Assembly: GCA_003663525.1 (NCBI GenBank)
Contig: QMUF01000004.1
Location: 1-25,351, forward strand
Reading direction: 5' to 3'
Length of the DNA stretch: 25,351 nucleotides
From: Thermococci archaeon
GTDB taxonomy: Archaea; Methanobacteriota_B; Thermococci; Thermococcales; Thermococcaceae
Part shown: positions 1-7,021 of the stretch, in pieces
Position numbering within the stretch: the first letter of the stretch is position 1
How the letters are laid out: each line of letters starts with the position of its first letter
Position numbers and translations under genes: made by a program
The notes under the pieces: model-generated
Database searches by the model: none
Told to the model about the DNA's origin: nothing
Seen by the model: the letters and a program-made list of their open reading frames with translations, nothing else

Positions 1-10
1 ACTGACCTCC

Positions 11-42
11 TTCCCGTCCTGAAGGGCGAGGGTTCTAACGAG
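11..42 (-). repeat. Direct repeat copy 1, terminal hairpin
   Basis: First copy of the short hairpin motif with core CCTGAAGGGCGAGGG. The stem pairs CCCGTCC with GGGCGAGG imperfectly around a GAA loop. It matches the copy at 372-402 at most positions and in the same orientation, as expected for the two subterminal hairpins of an IS200/IS605 unit or for two solo ends. Confidence 0.5.
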
Positions 43-371
43 TTAACCCCTCGCTAACGGACGGTTCGGTTTATGGGCCCATCACCTACTCCCGTTACCG
101 GTTTCGGCTCAGCCCGCGGGCCGGGTCTTCGGCCCGTTACCCCTACCGCAGAGCGGTTCGGGGTTATCGTTTTAGAGGCCACCTTTTGGAGTTTTGACTG
201 CCACAGTGAGCAGTCTTGAGAGGACACCTCTCGGCGTCTTCCCTCCAATGATGGAGGGACACGATAAACCTCTTTGGAGGAGGGTATCTGATGGTGGCCT
301 CTCCGAGGCCCTATTACGTTACAAGAGTTTAAAAAGGTTTCTACTCAAGTGCCGATTTTAGGATTCTTACA

Positions 372-402
372 TCCCCGCCCTGAAGGACGAGGCTTTCACG
401 AG
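372..402 (-). repeat. Direct repeat copy 2, terminal hairpin
   Basis: Second copy of the motif, with core CCTGAAGGACGAGGC followed by TTTCACGAGG. The left copy continues GTTCTAACGAG at the same place. It lies about 105 bp upstream of the pyrophosphatase start and marks the inner end of the anomalous GC-rich stretch. Confidence 0.5.
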
Positions 403-464
403 GTAAAGCGACAACTTTAAAAACCAACCCTTAAAGCTAAATGCAGAAGTTAATTTTTGGGTTA

Positions 465-475
465 GATTTATAACT
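465..475 (+). promoter_or_regulatory. TATA-like promoter of ppa
   Basis: GATTTATAACT fits an archaeal TATA box. A start of transcription about 25 bp downstream would fall near 494, giving a very short leader that still holds the AGAGGTG ribosome site before the ATG at 507. This is inferred from spacing only. Confidence 0.45.
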
Positions 476-506
476 CCGTCTTTTGAAAATCAAAGAGGTG
501 ATTGAG

Positions 507-1037
507 ATGAATCCATTCCATGATTTGGAGCCCGGACCGGAAGTACCGGAAGTTGTTTACGCCTTAATAGAGATACCAAAAGGAAGCAGAAACAAGTATG
601 AGTTAGACAAGAAAACAGGCCTTATAAAGCTTGATAGAGTTCTTTACAGTCCATTCTACTACCCAGTTGACTATGGTGTAATTCCTCAAACATGGTATGA
701 TGATGACGATCCATTTGATATCATGGTTATCATGAGAGAGCCGACGTACCCACTAACAATAATTGAGGCAAGGCCAATCGGCCTATTCAAGATGATAGAC
801 AGTGGAGACAGAGATTACAAAGTTCTTGCAGTTCCAGTGGAGGATCCATACTTCAAGGACTGGAAAGACTTGGATGATGTTCCAAAGGCCTTCCTTGATG
901 AGATCGCTCACTTTTTTAGAAGATATAAAGAGCTTCAAGGAAAGGAAATTATTGTTGAGGGCTGGGAAAACGCTGATAAAGCAAAACAAGAAATCCTTAG
1001 GGCGATAGAGCTTTACAAGGAGAAATTCAAGAAGTGA
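507..1037 (+). CDS. ppa: Inorganic pyrophosphatase, family I
   Basis: Hydrolyses pyrophosphate to two phosphates in the cytoplasm and so drives nucleic acid and tRNA-charging reactions forward. The 176-residue product has the usual length for archaeal family I enzymes. It carries [10 protein letters not shown] (residues 23-32), YYPVDYG (about 51-57) and the metal-binding signature D66-x-D68-P-F-D71 in [10 protein letters not shown] chose the ATG at 507 because AGAGGTG lies 6 to 12 bp upstream and the protein then starts MNPFHDL as in relatives. An upstream TTG at 483 would add eight residues and lacks its own ribosome site. It is followed after 32 bp by rpo7 and may share its transcript. Identity is close to certain. 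Confidence 0.96.
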   Translation: MNPFHDLEPGPEVPEVVYALIEIPKGSRNKYELDKKTGLIKLDRVLYSPFYYPVDYGVIPQTWYDDDDPFDIMVIMREPTYPLTIIEARPIGLFKMIDSGDRDYKVLAVPVEDPYFKDWKDLDDVPKAFLDEIAHFFRRYKELQGKEIIVEGWENADKAKQEILRAIELYKEKFKK

Positions 1038-1069
1038 TTTCCTTTCTTTAAAATTTTGGAGGTAAGAAA

Positions 1070-1633
1070 ATGTACAGACTCCTTAGAATTAAAGACATTG
1101 TGAGAATCCCCCCGAAGATGTTCACAATGGATCCCAGAGAGGCCGCTAAAATAGTTTTGAGAGAGGCTTATGAAGGAATCTACGACAAGGATGAGGGTGT
1201 TGTTTTGGCTGTCCTTGAGGTTCATGAGATTAGTGAGGGTGCTATCATTCACGGAGACGGTGCAACTTATCATGAGGTGGTTTTTGATGTTCTTGTGTGG
1301 AAGCCCGAGATGCATGAGGTTGTTGAAGGAGAGGTTATTGATGTTGTCCCCTATGGAGCTTTCATAAGAATTGGTCCGATGGATGGACTTGTGCACATTT
1401 CTCAGCTTATGGATGATTACGTTGTATTTGATGAGAAGAACGCTCAGTTTGTTGGAAAAGAGAAGGGCCACATATTAAAACTTGGTGATGTCGTTAGGGC
1501 GAGAATAATTGCCATAAGCGAGAAGAGTAAAATAATTAGAGAGAACAAGATTGGTCTTACCATGAGACAGCCCGGGTTGGGTAAATTTGACTGGATAGAA
1601 AAAGAAAAGAGGAAAGCCGAAAGTGGTGAGTGA
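1070..1633 (+). CDS. rpo7: DNA-directed RNA polymerase subunit Rpo7 (E')
   Basis: This is the archaeal counterpart of eukaryotic Rpb7. With Rpo4 it forms the stalk of RNA polymerase, which binds emerging RNA and helps open-complex formation and processivity. The 187-residue protein begins MYRLLRIKDIVRIPP, typical of the N-terminal tip domain. From about residue 80 it has an S1-type OB domain containing GEVIDVVPYGAFIRIGPMDG and LVHISQL. GGAGGT lies 6 bp before the ATG. The spt4 gene follows almost immediately, the arrangement seen in most Euryarchaeota, so the pair is probably co-transcribed with the dephospho-CoA kinase and ribosomal genes downstream. Confidence 0.97.
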   Translation: MYRLLRIKDIVRIPPKMFTMDPREAAKIVLREAYEGIYDKDEGVVLAVLEVHEISEGAIIHGDGATYHEVVFDVLVWKPEMHEVVEGEVIDVVPYGAFIRIGPMDGLVHISQLMDDYVVFDEKNAQFVGKEKGHILKLGDVVRARIIAISEKSKIIRENKIGLTMRQPGLGKFDWIEKEKRKAESGE

Positions 1634-1635
1634 AA

Positions 1636-1821
1636 ATGACGGAAAAGGCCTGTAGACACTGTCATTACATCACCAATGAAGATCGATGCCCTGCATGTGG
1701 GAGTAGAGATTTAAGCGATGAATGGTTTGATCTTGTGATAATCCTCGATCCAGAAAACTCCAGAATAGCCCAAACACTCGGAGTCAAAATAGCGGGGAAA
1801 TACGCCATAAGGGTAAGGTAA
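1636..1821 (+). CDS. spt4: Transcription elongation factor Spt4 (RpoE'')
   Basis: Small zinc-binding elongation factor that pairs with Spt5 and clamps RNA polymerase on DNA to raise processivity. The 61-residue product carries the expected zinc site: C6-x2-C9 near the N-terminus and C18-x2-C21 in RCPACG. The core then has EWFDLVIILDPENS and ends GKYAIRVR, as in other archaeal Spt4 proteins. I chose the ATG at 1636 because GGTGAG at 1625-1630 is well placed. A GTG at 1630 would add two residues and overlap the rpo7 stop. Only 2 bp separate it from the rpo7 stop codon and 1 bp from the next start, so translation is probably coupled. Confidence 0.96.
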   Translation: MTEKACRHCHYITNEDRCPACGSRDLSDEWFDLVIILDPENSRIAQTLGVKIAGKYAIRVR

Positions 1822-1822
1822 C

Positions 1823-2365
1823 ATGCCAAGAAATTTTTACTACAAACTCACAGAGAATCTTAGAAATGAGCTTAAAAAGCCATTAGGTGAATTAATAGGG
1901 GGTGAAATGCCCCAACCCTATTTAAAATCCCGTGAAGAACTTAAAAAAGCCCCCTTTTTAGTTACAGTAGGAGATGTGGTTACTGAAAATGTCTTAAGAA
2001 TCGGCATAAAACCCTCTGTGGCCATATATGACTATAAAACTAAAAGAAAAGAATATGTGCCGGATATTGAACTCGGTGCCGTAGTGTTAACAACCAAAAA
2101 TCCACCTGGAACAATAACGAAAGCTTTATTAAATGCTGTCAAAAAGTCTTTCGAACTTGCCAAAAAGGGGAAAAGAGTTTACCTGAAAGTAAATGGTGAG
2201 GAGGATTTGGCGGCCATTCCAGCCATCATTTATGCTCCAGAGGGAGCATTGGTAATTTATGGACAACCTGATGAAGGGATAGTGCTTATAAAGGTCACAT
2301 CTGAATGTAAGCGCAGATGCGCAAAGTTGCTTAGAAAGATGGAGGTGGTTCATGATGGAGATTAG
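1823..2365 (+). CDS. GTP-dependent dephospho-CoA kinase (DUF359 family)
   Basis: Catalyses the last step of coenzyme A synthesis, phosphorylating dephospho-CoA with GTP. The 180-residue sequence matches the archaeal DUF359 family, characterised as GTP-dependent dephospho-CoA kinase in Thermococcus kodakarensis and unrelated to bacterial CoaE. Features typical of the family are the [12 protein letters not shown] segment (about 47-58), the [11 protein letters not shown] segment (about 68-78) and the acidic [11 protein letters not shown] segment (about 124-134). The start is 1 bp after the spt4 stop and the end overlaps the S24e start, so it is embedded in the transcription/ribosome operon, a location conserved in Thermococcales. 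Assignment rests on family recognition. Confidence 0.9.
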   Translation: MPRNFYYKLTENLRNELKKPLGELIGGEMPQPYLKSREELKKAPFLVTVGDVVTENVLRIGIKPSVAIYDYKTKRKEYVPDIELGAVVLTTKNPPGTITKALLNAVKKSFELAKKGKRVYLKVNGEEDLAAIPAIIYAPEGALVIYGQPDEGIVLIKVTSECKRRCAKLLRKMEVVHDGD

Positions 2366-2651
2366 GGTTATCGACACTAAAGAAAACAAACTCTTAGGAA
2401 GAAAAGAAATATACTTTGAGGTTATTCACGAAGGAGAACCTACACCATCAAGAGCAGATGTTAAGGGTAAACTAGTTGCAATGCTTGATTTAAACCCCGA
2501 AGCAACCGTTGTTCAATACATAAGAAGTTACTTTGGTAGTCATGTCAGCGAAGGATATGCAAAGGCCTATGAAAGCAAAGAGAGAATGCTTTACATAGAA
2601 CCTGAGTACGTTTTAAGGAGAGAAGGAATTATACAAGAGCAGGAGGAGTGA
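2355..2651 (+). CDS. rps24e: 30S ribosomal protein S24e
   Basis: Archaeal and eukaryotic small-subunit ribosomal protein. The 98-residue product starts [19 protein letters not shown] and contains [14 protein letters not shown] and [14 protein letters not shown], all diagnostic of S24e. Two ATG codons are in tandem at 2352 and 2355. I prefer 2355 because GGAGGTG at 2341-2347 is then 7 bp away and relatives start with ME rather than MME, but 2352 cannot be excluded. The gene overlaps the 3' end of the dephospho-CoA kinase gene by about 11 bp, which implies coupled translation, and S27ae follows 5 bp after its stop. Confidence 0.96.
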   Translation: MEIRVIDTKENKLLGRKEIYFEVIHEGEPTPSRADVKGKLVAMLDLNPEATVVQYIRSYFGSHVSEGYAKAYESKERMLYIEPEYVLRREGIIQEQEE

Positions 2652-2656
2652 TATAG

Positions 2657-2824
2657 ATGGCCGGGAGGAGAACATCACAAAAGTGGAAGCTCTATGAAGT
2701 TAAGGACGGCAAAATCTCGAGGAAGAACAGGTTCTGCCCAAGGTGTGGTCCTGGAGTATTCATGGCAGACCACAAGAACAGATGGACATGCGGTAGATGC
2801 GGTTACACCGAGTGGAAGAAGTAG
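2657..2824 (+). CDS. rps27ae: 30S ribosomal protein S27ae
   Basis: A 55-residue zinc-ribbon ribosomal protein, short enough to be missed by a 60-residue cutoff. Translation from the ATG at 2657 gives [15 protein letters not shown], then two zinc knuckles, C27-P-R-C30 and C45-G-R-C48, and ends YTEWKK before TAG. This is the standard archaeal S27ae, which in eukaryotes is fused to ubiquitin. GGAGGAG at 2642-2648, inside the end of S24e, serves as ribosome site, and the S24e-S27ae pairing is conserved in Euryarchaeota. A T-rich run (TATCTTTTTT) follows the stop. Confidence 0.97.
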   Translation: MAGRRTSQKWKLYEVKDGKISRKNRFCPRCGPGVFMADHKNRWTCGRCGYTEWKK

Positions 2825-2829
2825 AGATT

Positions 2830-2842
2830 TTATCTTTTTTAA
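2830..2842 (+). terminator. T-rich terminator-like tract after S27ae
   Basis: TTATCTTTTTTAA directly after the S27ae stop resembles the oligo-T terminators of Thermococcales. It may end the ribosomal operon in part, since the methyltransferase gene begins only about 20 bp later and has no clear promoter of its own. Confidence 0.35.
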
Positions 2843-2861
2843 CCACTCTTCTGGTGGGCCC

Positions 2862-3461
2862 ATGTTATATTACAGGGATCTTAAGATAAAACTTCACCCG
2901 CAGGTCTACGAGCCTGCTGAGGATACTTTTCTCTTGGCAGAGAACCTTATGATTAAGGAGGGGGATTTTGCTTTGGATATGGGTACTGGTACTGGAATAA
3001 TAGCTCTTTTAATGGCAAAAAAAGCAAAGTTTGTTCTTGGTGTGGATGTGAACCCCATTGCAGTTGAGCTTGCAAAAGAAAATGCAAGGCTAAATGGAAT
3101 AATCAACGTTGAGTTTAAACAAAGTGATCTCTTCCAAAATGTTGGAGGTAAATTTAACATAATTACTTTCAACGCCCCTTACTTGCCGGGAGAGCCAGAA
3201 GAGCCAATAGATCTTGCACTTGTGGGTGGTAGAGAGGGGAGGGAGGTTTTAGAGAGATTCATTGAAGAAGTTAATGGATATCTAACAGAGAATGGAATAA
3301 TCCAGATAGTTCAATCTTCAATAACAGGTGTGGATAAAACAATAGAAAAATTAACCTCTAAAGGATTTAAAGTAGAAATAACAGGTAAGGAAAGATATTT
3401 TTTTGAGGAAATTGTTTTAATAACAGCTAAGCGAGTCGGATTCTCGGAACCTCTTGAATAA
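2862..3461 (+). CDS. HemK/Mtq2-like protein N5-glutamine methyltransferase
   Basis: A 199-residue SAM-dependent methyltransferase of the HemK/PrmC superfamily. The archaeal members, like eukaryotic Mtq2, are thought to methylate the GGQ glutamine of release factor aRF1, with Trm112 as partner. The N-terminus has the family signature VYEPAEDTFLL (15-25). Motif I is LDMGTGTGI (38-46) and the acidic residue of motif II lies in GVDVNP. The substrate motif, normally NPPY, reads N104-A-P-Y107. I start the gene at the ATG at 2862, after GGTGGG. The reading frame stays open upstream to 2694, but that part overlaps S27ae out of frame and looks unlike any methyltransferase. Molecular target is inferred from family. 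Confidence 0.88.
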   Translation: MLYYRDLKIKLHPQVYEPAEDTFLLAENLMIKEGDFALDMGTGTGIIALLMAKKAKFVLGVDVNPIAVELAKENARLNGIINVEFKQSDLFQNVGGKFNIITFNAPYLPGEPEEPIDLALVGGREGREVLERFIEEVNGYLTENGIIQIVQSSITGVDKTIEKLTSKGFKVEITGKERYFFEEIVLITAKRVGFSEPLE

Positions 3462-3567
3462 ACCTCACTTTAGGCCTTGCTTCAATCTCGACATTCTCTT
3501 CGAAAAGCTCTCGTTCAAAAACCCTCTTCCGTGTTTTAATCTTGATGGTTGGTTTTAACTTCTGCAT
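3427..3567 (-). CDS. Possible small basic protein, 46 residues
   Basis: A minus-strand reading frame starts MQKLKPTIKIKTRKRVFERE and ends VPRIRLA, rich in Lys, Arg and Glu. I do not recognise it. In its favour, GACTTAAATA at 3591-3600 is a good archaeal TATA box placed about 28 bp before the ATG, as in leaderless transcripts, and the codons look like those of its neighbours. Against it are its short length, the lack of a ribosome site, and a 35-bp antisense overlap with the end of the methyltransferase gene. It could be a true small gene or a chance frame. Confidence 0.4.
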   Translation of the reverse strand: MQKLKPTIKIKTRKRVFERELFEENVEIEARPKVRFIQEVPRIRLA

Positions 3568-3590
3568 GAGAGTTCAGTAAAACATAATAG

Positions 3591-3600
3591 TATTTAAGTC
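3591..3600 (-). promoter_or_regulatory. TATA-like box for the small minus-strand gene
   Basis: On the minus strand this reads GACTTAAATA, close to the archaeal TATA consensus. Its centre is about 28 bp before the ATG at 3567, fitting a leaderless start. It is part of a 220-bp spacer that also holds the promoter of taw1 on the other strand. Confidence 0.4.
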
Positions 3601-3651
3601 TTTCGCCGAATTATATTTCGACGATAAAATACTCCATCTTCTTTTGCAAAA

Positions 3652-3661
3652 ATTTTTAAAC
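3652..3661 (+). promoter_or_regulatory. TATA-like box for taw1
   Basis: ATTTTTAAAC precedes the taw1 start by about 35 bp, giving an expected transcript start near 3681, which leaves just the AGGTGAG ribosome site in the leader. Spacing is the only evidence. Confidence 0.4.
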
Positions 3662-3691
3662 TTCCTCCCACACTCACATTAGGTGAGGCTA

Positions 3692-4669
3692 ATGGATGTA
3701 AAGCCAAACATGCCTGAAGAGATTACAAATTTGTTTAAAAAGCAGCATTACGCTCTTGTTGGTCATCACAGCTCAGTTAAACTGTGTCACTGGTTAAAGG
3801 AGAGTATAAAGAATAATCGTGTTTGCTACAAGCAGAAGTTCTATGGTATTGAGTCACATAGGTGTCTTCAGATGACTCCAGTTACAGCTTGGTGTACTCA
3901 CAACTGCATTTTCTGCTGGCGCCCAATGGAAGGGTTCTTGGGGGTAGAACTACCAAGACCATTTGATGATCCAGCTTTTATTGTAGAGGAGAGTGTAAAG
4001 GCCCAAAGAAAACTTTTGAGTGGTTATTGGGGAGTAAAAGACCAGATAAATGTTAAAAAACTTGAAGAGGCCATGGAGCCAAAACATGCTGCCATAAGTC
4101 TCTCCGGTGAGCCCATGCTTTATCCCATGATAGGAGAACTAGTTGAAGAGTTTCACAAGAGAGGATTCACAACGTTCATAGTGAGTAATGGTACGGAGCC
4201 GGAAGCTCTGGAAAAGATGATGAAAGAAAACAAACTCCCGACGCAGCTTTATATCTCTCTAACGGCTCCTGATGAGGAGACATATCAAAGAGTAAACGTA
4301 CCTATGATTCCGGATGGATGGGATAGGATAAACAAAACACTTGAACTCATGAGAGATTTGCCCACCAGGACCGTCATAAGACTTACACTAGTCAAGGGAG
4401 AAAATATGCACAATCCGGAAGGTTATGCAAAGCTTATAATGAAGGCCAAGCCGATGTTTGTTGAGGCAAAGGCTTACATGTTTGTGGGGTTCTCAAGAAA
4501 TAGATTGACCATAAACAACATGCCAAGTCATGAGGATATAAAGGCCTTTGCAGAGGAGCTGGTGGAAAATCTCCCGGAATATCACATAGAGGATGAATAC
4601 CCGCCCAGCAGGGTTGTTTTGATGATGAGAGATGACATAAGAAAGGCGGATAGAGTTATAAAACATTAG
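3692..4669 (+). CDS. taw1: tRNA 4-demethylwyosine synthase, radical SAM (TYW1/Taw1)
   Basis: Condenses N1-methylguanosine at position 37 of tRNA-Phe with pyruvate to form 4-demethylwyosine, the tricyclic core of wyosine bases. The 325-residue protein has the radical SAM motif C68-x3-C72-x2-C75 (CTHNCIFC). It also has the three extra cysteines C32, C45 and C58, spaced 13 and 13, that hold the second iron-sulfur cluster of TYW1. Further family blocks are ISLSGEPMLYP, LPTQLYISLTAP and MFVEAKAYMFVGFSRNRLT. It lacks the flavodoxin domain of eukaryotic TYW1, as is normal in archaea. The ATG at 3692 follows AGGTGAG by 4 bp; a GTG at 3683 would overlap that site. It is probably transcribed alone, with spacers on both sides. 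Confidence 0.96.
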   Translation: MDVKPNMPEEITNLFKKQHYALVGHHSSVKLCHWLKESIKNNRVCYKQKFYGIESHRCLQMTPVTAWCTHNCIFCWRPMEGFLGVELPRPFDDPAFIVEESVKAQRKLLSGYWGVKDQINVKKLEEAMEPKHAAISLSGEPMLYPMIGELVEEFHKRGFTTFIVSNGTEPEALEKMMKENKLPTQLYISLTAPDEETYQRVNVPMIPDGWDRINKTLELMRDLPTRTVIRLTLVKGENMHNPEGYAKLIMKAKPMFVEAKAYMFVGFSRNRLTINNMPSHEDIKAFAEELVENLPEYHIEDEYPPSRVVLMMRDDIRKADRVIKH

Positions 4670-4690
4670 CTCTTTTTCCGCAATCTTTAT
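4670..4690 (+). terminator. T-rich tract after taw1
   Basis: CTCTTTTTCC followed by CTTTATTTG lies directly after the taw1 stop codon and before the promoter region of the next gene. Oligo-T runs in this position act as terminators in Thermococcales. No strong stem-loop accompanies it. Confidence 0.35.
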
Positions 4691-4755
4691 TTGTTTTGAC
4701 TGCATAACATTTAATTAGGTAAATTAGTATAAAACCTAGTTTAGAGGTGCGGAGG

Positions 4756-7014
4756 ATGAAGAGAATATTTTCACTAGTCTTAATTCTGTTAATGGTTATC
4801 CCTTATGTCAGCGCAGTTCCTATTTTAGATGCTTCCACTAGATTTCTAACCGAGGGCAAGGATTACATGGATAGTACACAGGAAATAAGCTTGTCTTTAA
4901 TGGCTTTGGGTTCAAGTTACTCCATCGCTGAAAACCTTACTAAAGAAAACATTACATTATTTGTAGAGGAGTTGCTGGAAAGACAGAATTCTGATGGAGG
5001 ATGGGGATATTATGAGGGGAGTATAAGCAATGTTGTGGACACTTCATACGCAGTAATAGCTTTAAAAAGAGTAATTGACCTTTATTATCCAAATGAGGAT
5101 ATCTATCGTAAAATTTCCAAAGCTCTTGAGGATGGATTGGATTTTATCTCTAGGTCTTACACTCTTAACGGATGGGGATATATACCCAATACCCTGCCTG
5201 AGTTCTATCCAACCGTCATGGCTTTATGGGCATTGGGTGAGAATGGATATACGGAAAAGAGCAGGTATGTGGGTGAAGCAATAGCGTACTTGGAATCGGC
5301 CGAAAGCATGGAAATAAGTGAAGCAAAGGTCGTTGGATTAAAGATCCTTGCTTATAAGAGTGTTGGTTATCAAGTACCTGAATCCCTCATTGAAAAAGCA
5401 TGGGACCTCGTAAACTCTGAGGCTATTACCATAGATGAGAGGGCCTTGCTTACCTATGTACTCACCACTTATGAAGGATTAACTTTTGAAGTTGCCAAAC
5501 TCCTCAGCAGACTAGAAGACCTAGCAGAGAGCAATGAGCCCTTGATTTACTGGGCCAATGCTCCAGAGGAGTGGACAAACAGAGAGGTATTTGCAGCTTC
5601 AGCCTTTGCAGTCATGAGTTTTGCGACGGCCAATGCTCTCGGGGGAATAGGGGGGATTATTTCAATAGAAGACTCTTGTGCTGCCCTTGAAAAAGTCCAG
5701 AATCCAGATGGAGGATGGGGATATAGAGCGGGCTATAGCTCTGATGATAGAACCACTTATTACGTTTTAAAGGCATTGAAGAGGTGCTACTTTAAAGATG
5801 AAGTCATTGAGAAAGGCTTGGAGTGGGTTGAAGCCAGACTCCCTGAGAATATGGAAAAAGTTTCTAAAGAAGGACGATTAAACTCCGCTTATATCTACAA
5901 CCTTCTCACGCTTCTAGAGTTTAACATGCTTAATGAAACCGAGAAACAAAGCCATATCTCCCTTATAAAGAGTTTGAGTGAGGATGGAAAGTGGAAGACG
6001 ATACTTGGGCCACAACCCTATGACACGGCCCTTGCTATAAAGGCTCTCCTAGCATTGGGGGTTGATCCAAGTGATGAGGACATAGTAAAAGCAAAAGAGT
6101 GGCTTCTCTCACTACCAACAGATGGATGGGGCCTTCGCATACAGATTGCCGTTCCATTTAGGGTCCGTTATATCATGCCCACAGTTCCCACAACTTTAGA
6201 GGTTCTTGAGGCCCTCACACCACTGGTCACTAAAGAAGAGGTTGAAAGGCACTTGACATGGCTTATGGAGCAGAAAATCGAAGATGATGGATGGCCCGTT
6301 GTTAAGGAGATTTATATTAGAGATATTCTGATGTATTTAGGCGCCCCATCAGTTGAACTCACAATACGAGCCACTAAAGTTCTATACGACTTTGGCATAG
6401 ACTACCGTGCTGAGATGTTTAACTGGCTTTTGGATCACCGCAGTGATAGTTTATGGGGAACAACCTTAACAGAATCCGCCCTTGCAGTACTCTTCTTCTC
6501 TGAAATGGGGGAGGTAGTAATTAAACCTATCAGTCTATATCAAGTTCTCAAACAAATTCCCGAGAAGAACTTTACGATCCTTTACACTTCTGGTTATAAT
6601 TCTACTGCAGTTTCACTTGGAGAGGCCCTTAGTGAAGTATTTGAAAAGAGCTTTGAGATTAAGCCCTTTGAAGGGTTTGGAGATTCCAACTACATCGTAG
6701 TCTCAGACTTCAGTACATTTAACATACCCCAGTACAACCCGTACATCAAGGTAAAGAGCGATGATATGTATGTCTACCTTGATGATAAGAGCTATCCAAT
6801 AAATGACACGGTAATTTTAATTCCAGGAAAAACCAGCGAGGGATACCTACTGTTTGTACTCTCATCCAAAGGTGCAGAGGATATCGTGAGCACGTTCTTC
6901 AGTTCCACGATAATCAAGTACCTTAATGGGGTTGTCTGTGTAATAACCCATGAGGACAAGAACCATAACGGGGTAGTGGAGTTTGATGAATTGAACATTG
7001 AGCTTGTGGGGTGA
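4756..7014 (+). CDS. Secreted alpha/alpha-toroid (prenyltransferase/squalene-oxidase repeat) protein
   Basis: A 752-residue exported protein of unknown role. Residues 1-20 form a Sec signal peptide (MKRIFSLVLILLMVIPYVSA) with likely cleavage after VSA. Up to about residue 600 it contains repeats of the prenyltransferase/squalene-cyclase toroid fold, including two exact QxxxGxW motifs (QNSDGGW near residue 77 and QNPDGGW near residue 319) and further NGWGY, DGWGL and DGWPV variants. I see no squalene-cyclase DxDD motif, so an enzymatic role is doubtful and a surface or binding role more likely. The last 150 residues form a separate domain ending in DKNHNGVVEFDE (734-745), which fits an EF-hand calcium loop. 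There is no C-terminal membrane anchor. AGAGGTG at 4743-4749 supports the ATG at 4756. The cetZ gene follows after 7 bp. Confidence 0.8.
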   Translation: MKRIFSLVLILLMVIPYVSAVPILDASTRFLTEGKDYMDSTQEISLSLMALGSSYSIAENLTKENITLFVEELLERQNSDGGWGYYEGSISNVVDTSYAVIALKRVIDLYYPNEDIYRKISKALEDGLDFISRSYTLNGWGYIPNTLPEFYPTVMALWALGENGYTEKSRYVGEAIAYLESAESMEISEAKVVGLKILAYKSVGYQVPESLIEKAWDLVNSEAITIDERALLTYVLTTYEGLTFEVAKLLSRLEDLAESNEPLIYWANAPEEWTNREVFAASAFAVMSFATANALGGIGGIISIEDSCAALEKVQNPDGGWGYRAGYSSDDRTTYYVLKALKRCYFKDEVIEKGLEWVEARLPENMEKVSKEGRLNSAYIYNLLTLLEFNMLNETEKQSHISLIKSLSEDGKWKTILGPQPYDTALAIKALLALGVDPSDEDIVKAKEWLLSLPTDGWGLRIQIAVPFRVRYIMPTVPTTLEVLEALTPLVTKEEVERHLTWLMEQKIEDDGWPVVKEIYIRDILMYLGAPSVELTIRATKVLYDFGIDYRAEMFNWLLDHRSDSLWGTTLTESALAVLFFSEMGEVVIKPISLYQVLKQIPEKNFTILYTSGYNSTAVSLGEALSEVFEKSFEIKPFEGFGDSNYIVVSDFSTFNIPQYNPYIKVKSDDMYVYLDDKSYPINDTVILIPGKTSEGYLLFVLSSKGAEDIVSTFFSSTIIKYLNGVVCVITHEDKNHNGVVEFDELNIELVG

Positions 7015-7021
7015 AATTACT

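Larger units (their letters stand above)
1..410 (-). mobile_element. Probable decayed IS200/IS605-type element or TnpB omega-RNA remnant
   Basis: This stretch has no convincing gene. By direct count it is about 58% GC over 1-300 and 63% over 61-180, against about 33% at 421-480. A hairpin-forming motif (core CCTGAAGG followed by RCGAGG) occurs twice in the same orientation, at 11-42 and 372-402. Read on the minus strand, the left copy ends in GGGAAGGAGGTCAGT, like the right-end hairpins that follow tnpB genes in archaeal IS605 elements as I remember them. Further stems lie between: CGGGCC/GGCCCG at 117-136, CCCTCC/GGAGGG at 241-258 and GGCCTC/GAGGCC at 296-310. IS200/IS605 ends carry subterminal hairpins, and tnpB 3' ends encode structured omega RNA, so I infer a remnant whose transposase genes are gone. 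A minus-strand frame is open through 54-344 but shows no TnpB motif. A different structured ncRNA is possible. Confidence 0.45.

Noticed and set aside
54..248. 64-residue minus-strand frame in the GC-rich left edge
   Set aside because: It uses a TTG start, its composition is Arg/Pro/Gly-rich as expected from GC-rich RNA sequence, and no TnpB or other motif can be seen. It is treated as part of the mobile-element remnant.
1..420. CRISPR array, suggested by repeated hairpins
   Set aside because: Only two copies about 330 bp apart, with no regular spacers and no cas genes in the window.
1013..1471. 152-residue minus-strand frame opposite rpo7
   Set aside because: Antisense to a certain gene, Asn/Ser/Leu-rich, without promoter or ribosome site.
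2694..2861. Upstream extension of the methyltransferase frame to 2694
   Set aside because: It overlaps S27ae in another frame. S27ae is a certain gene with both zinc knuckles, and the extension shows no methyltransferase similarity.
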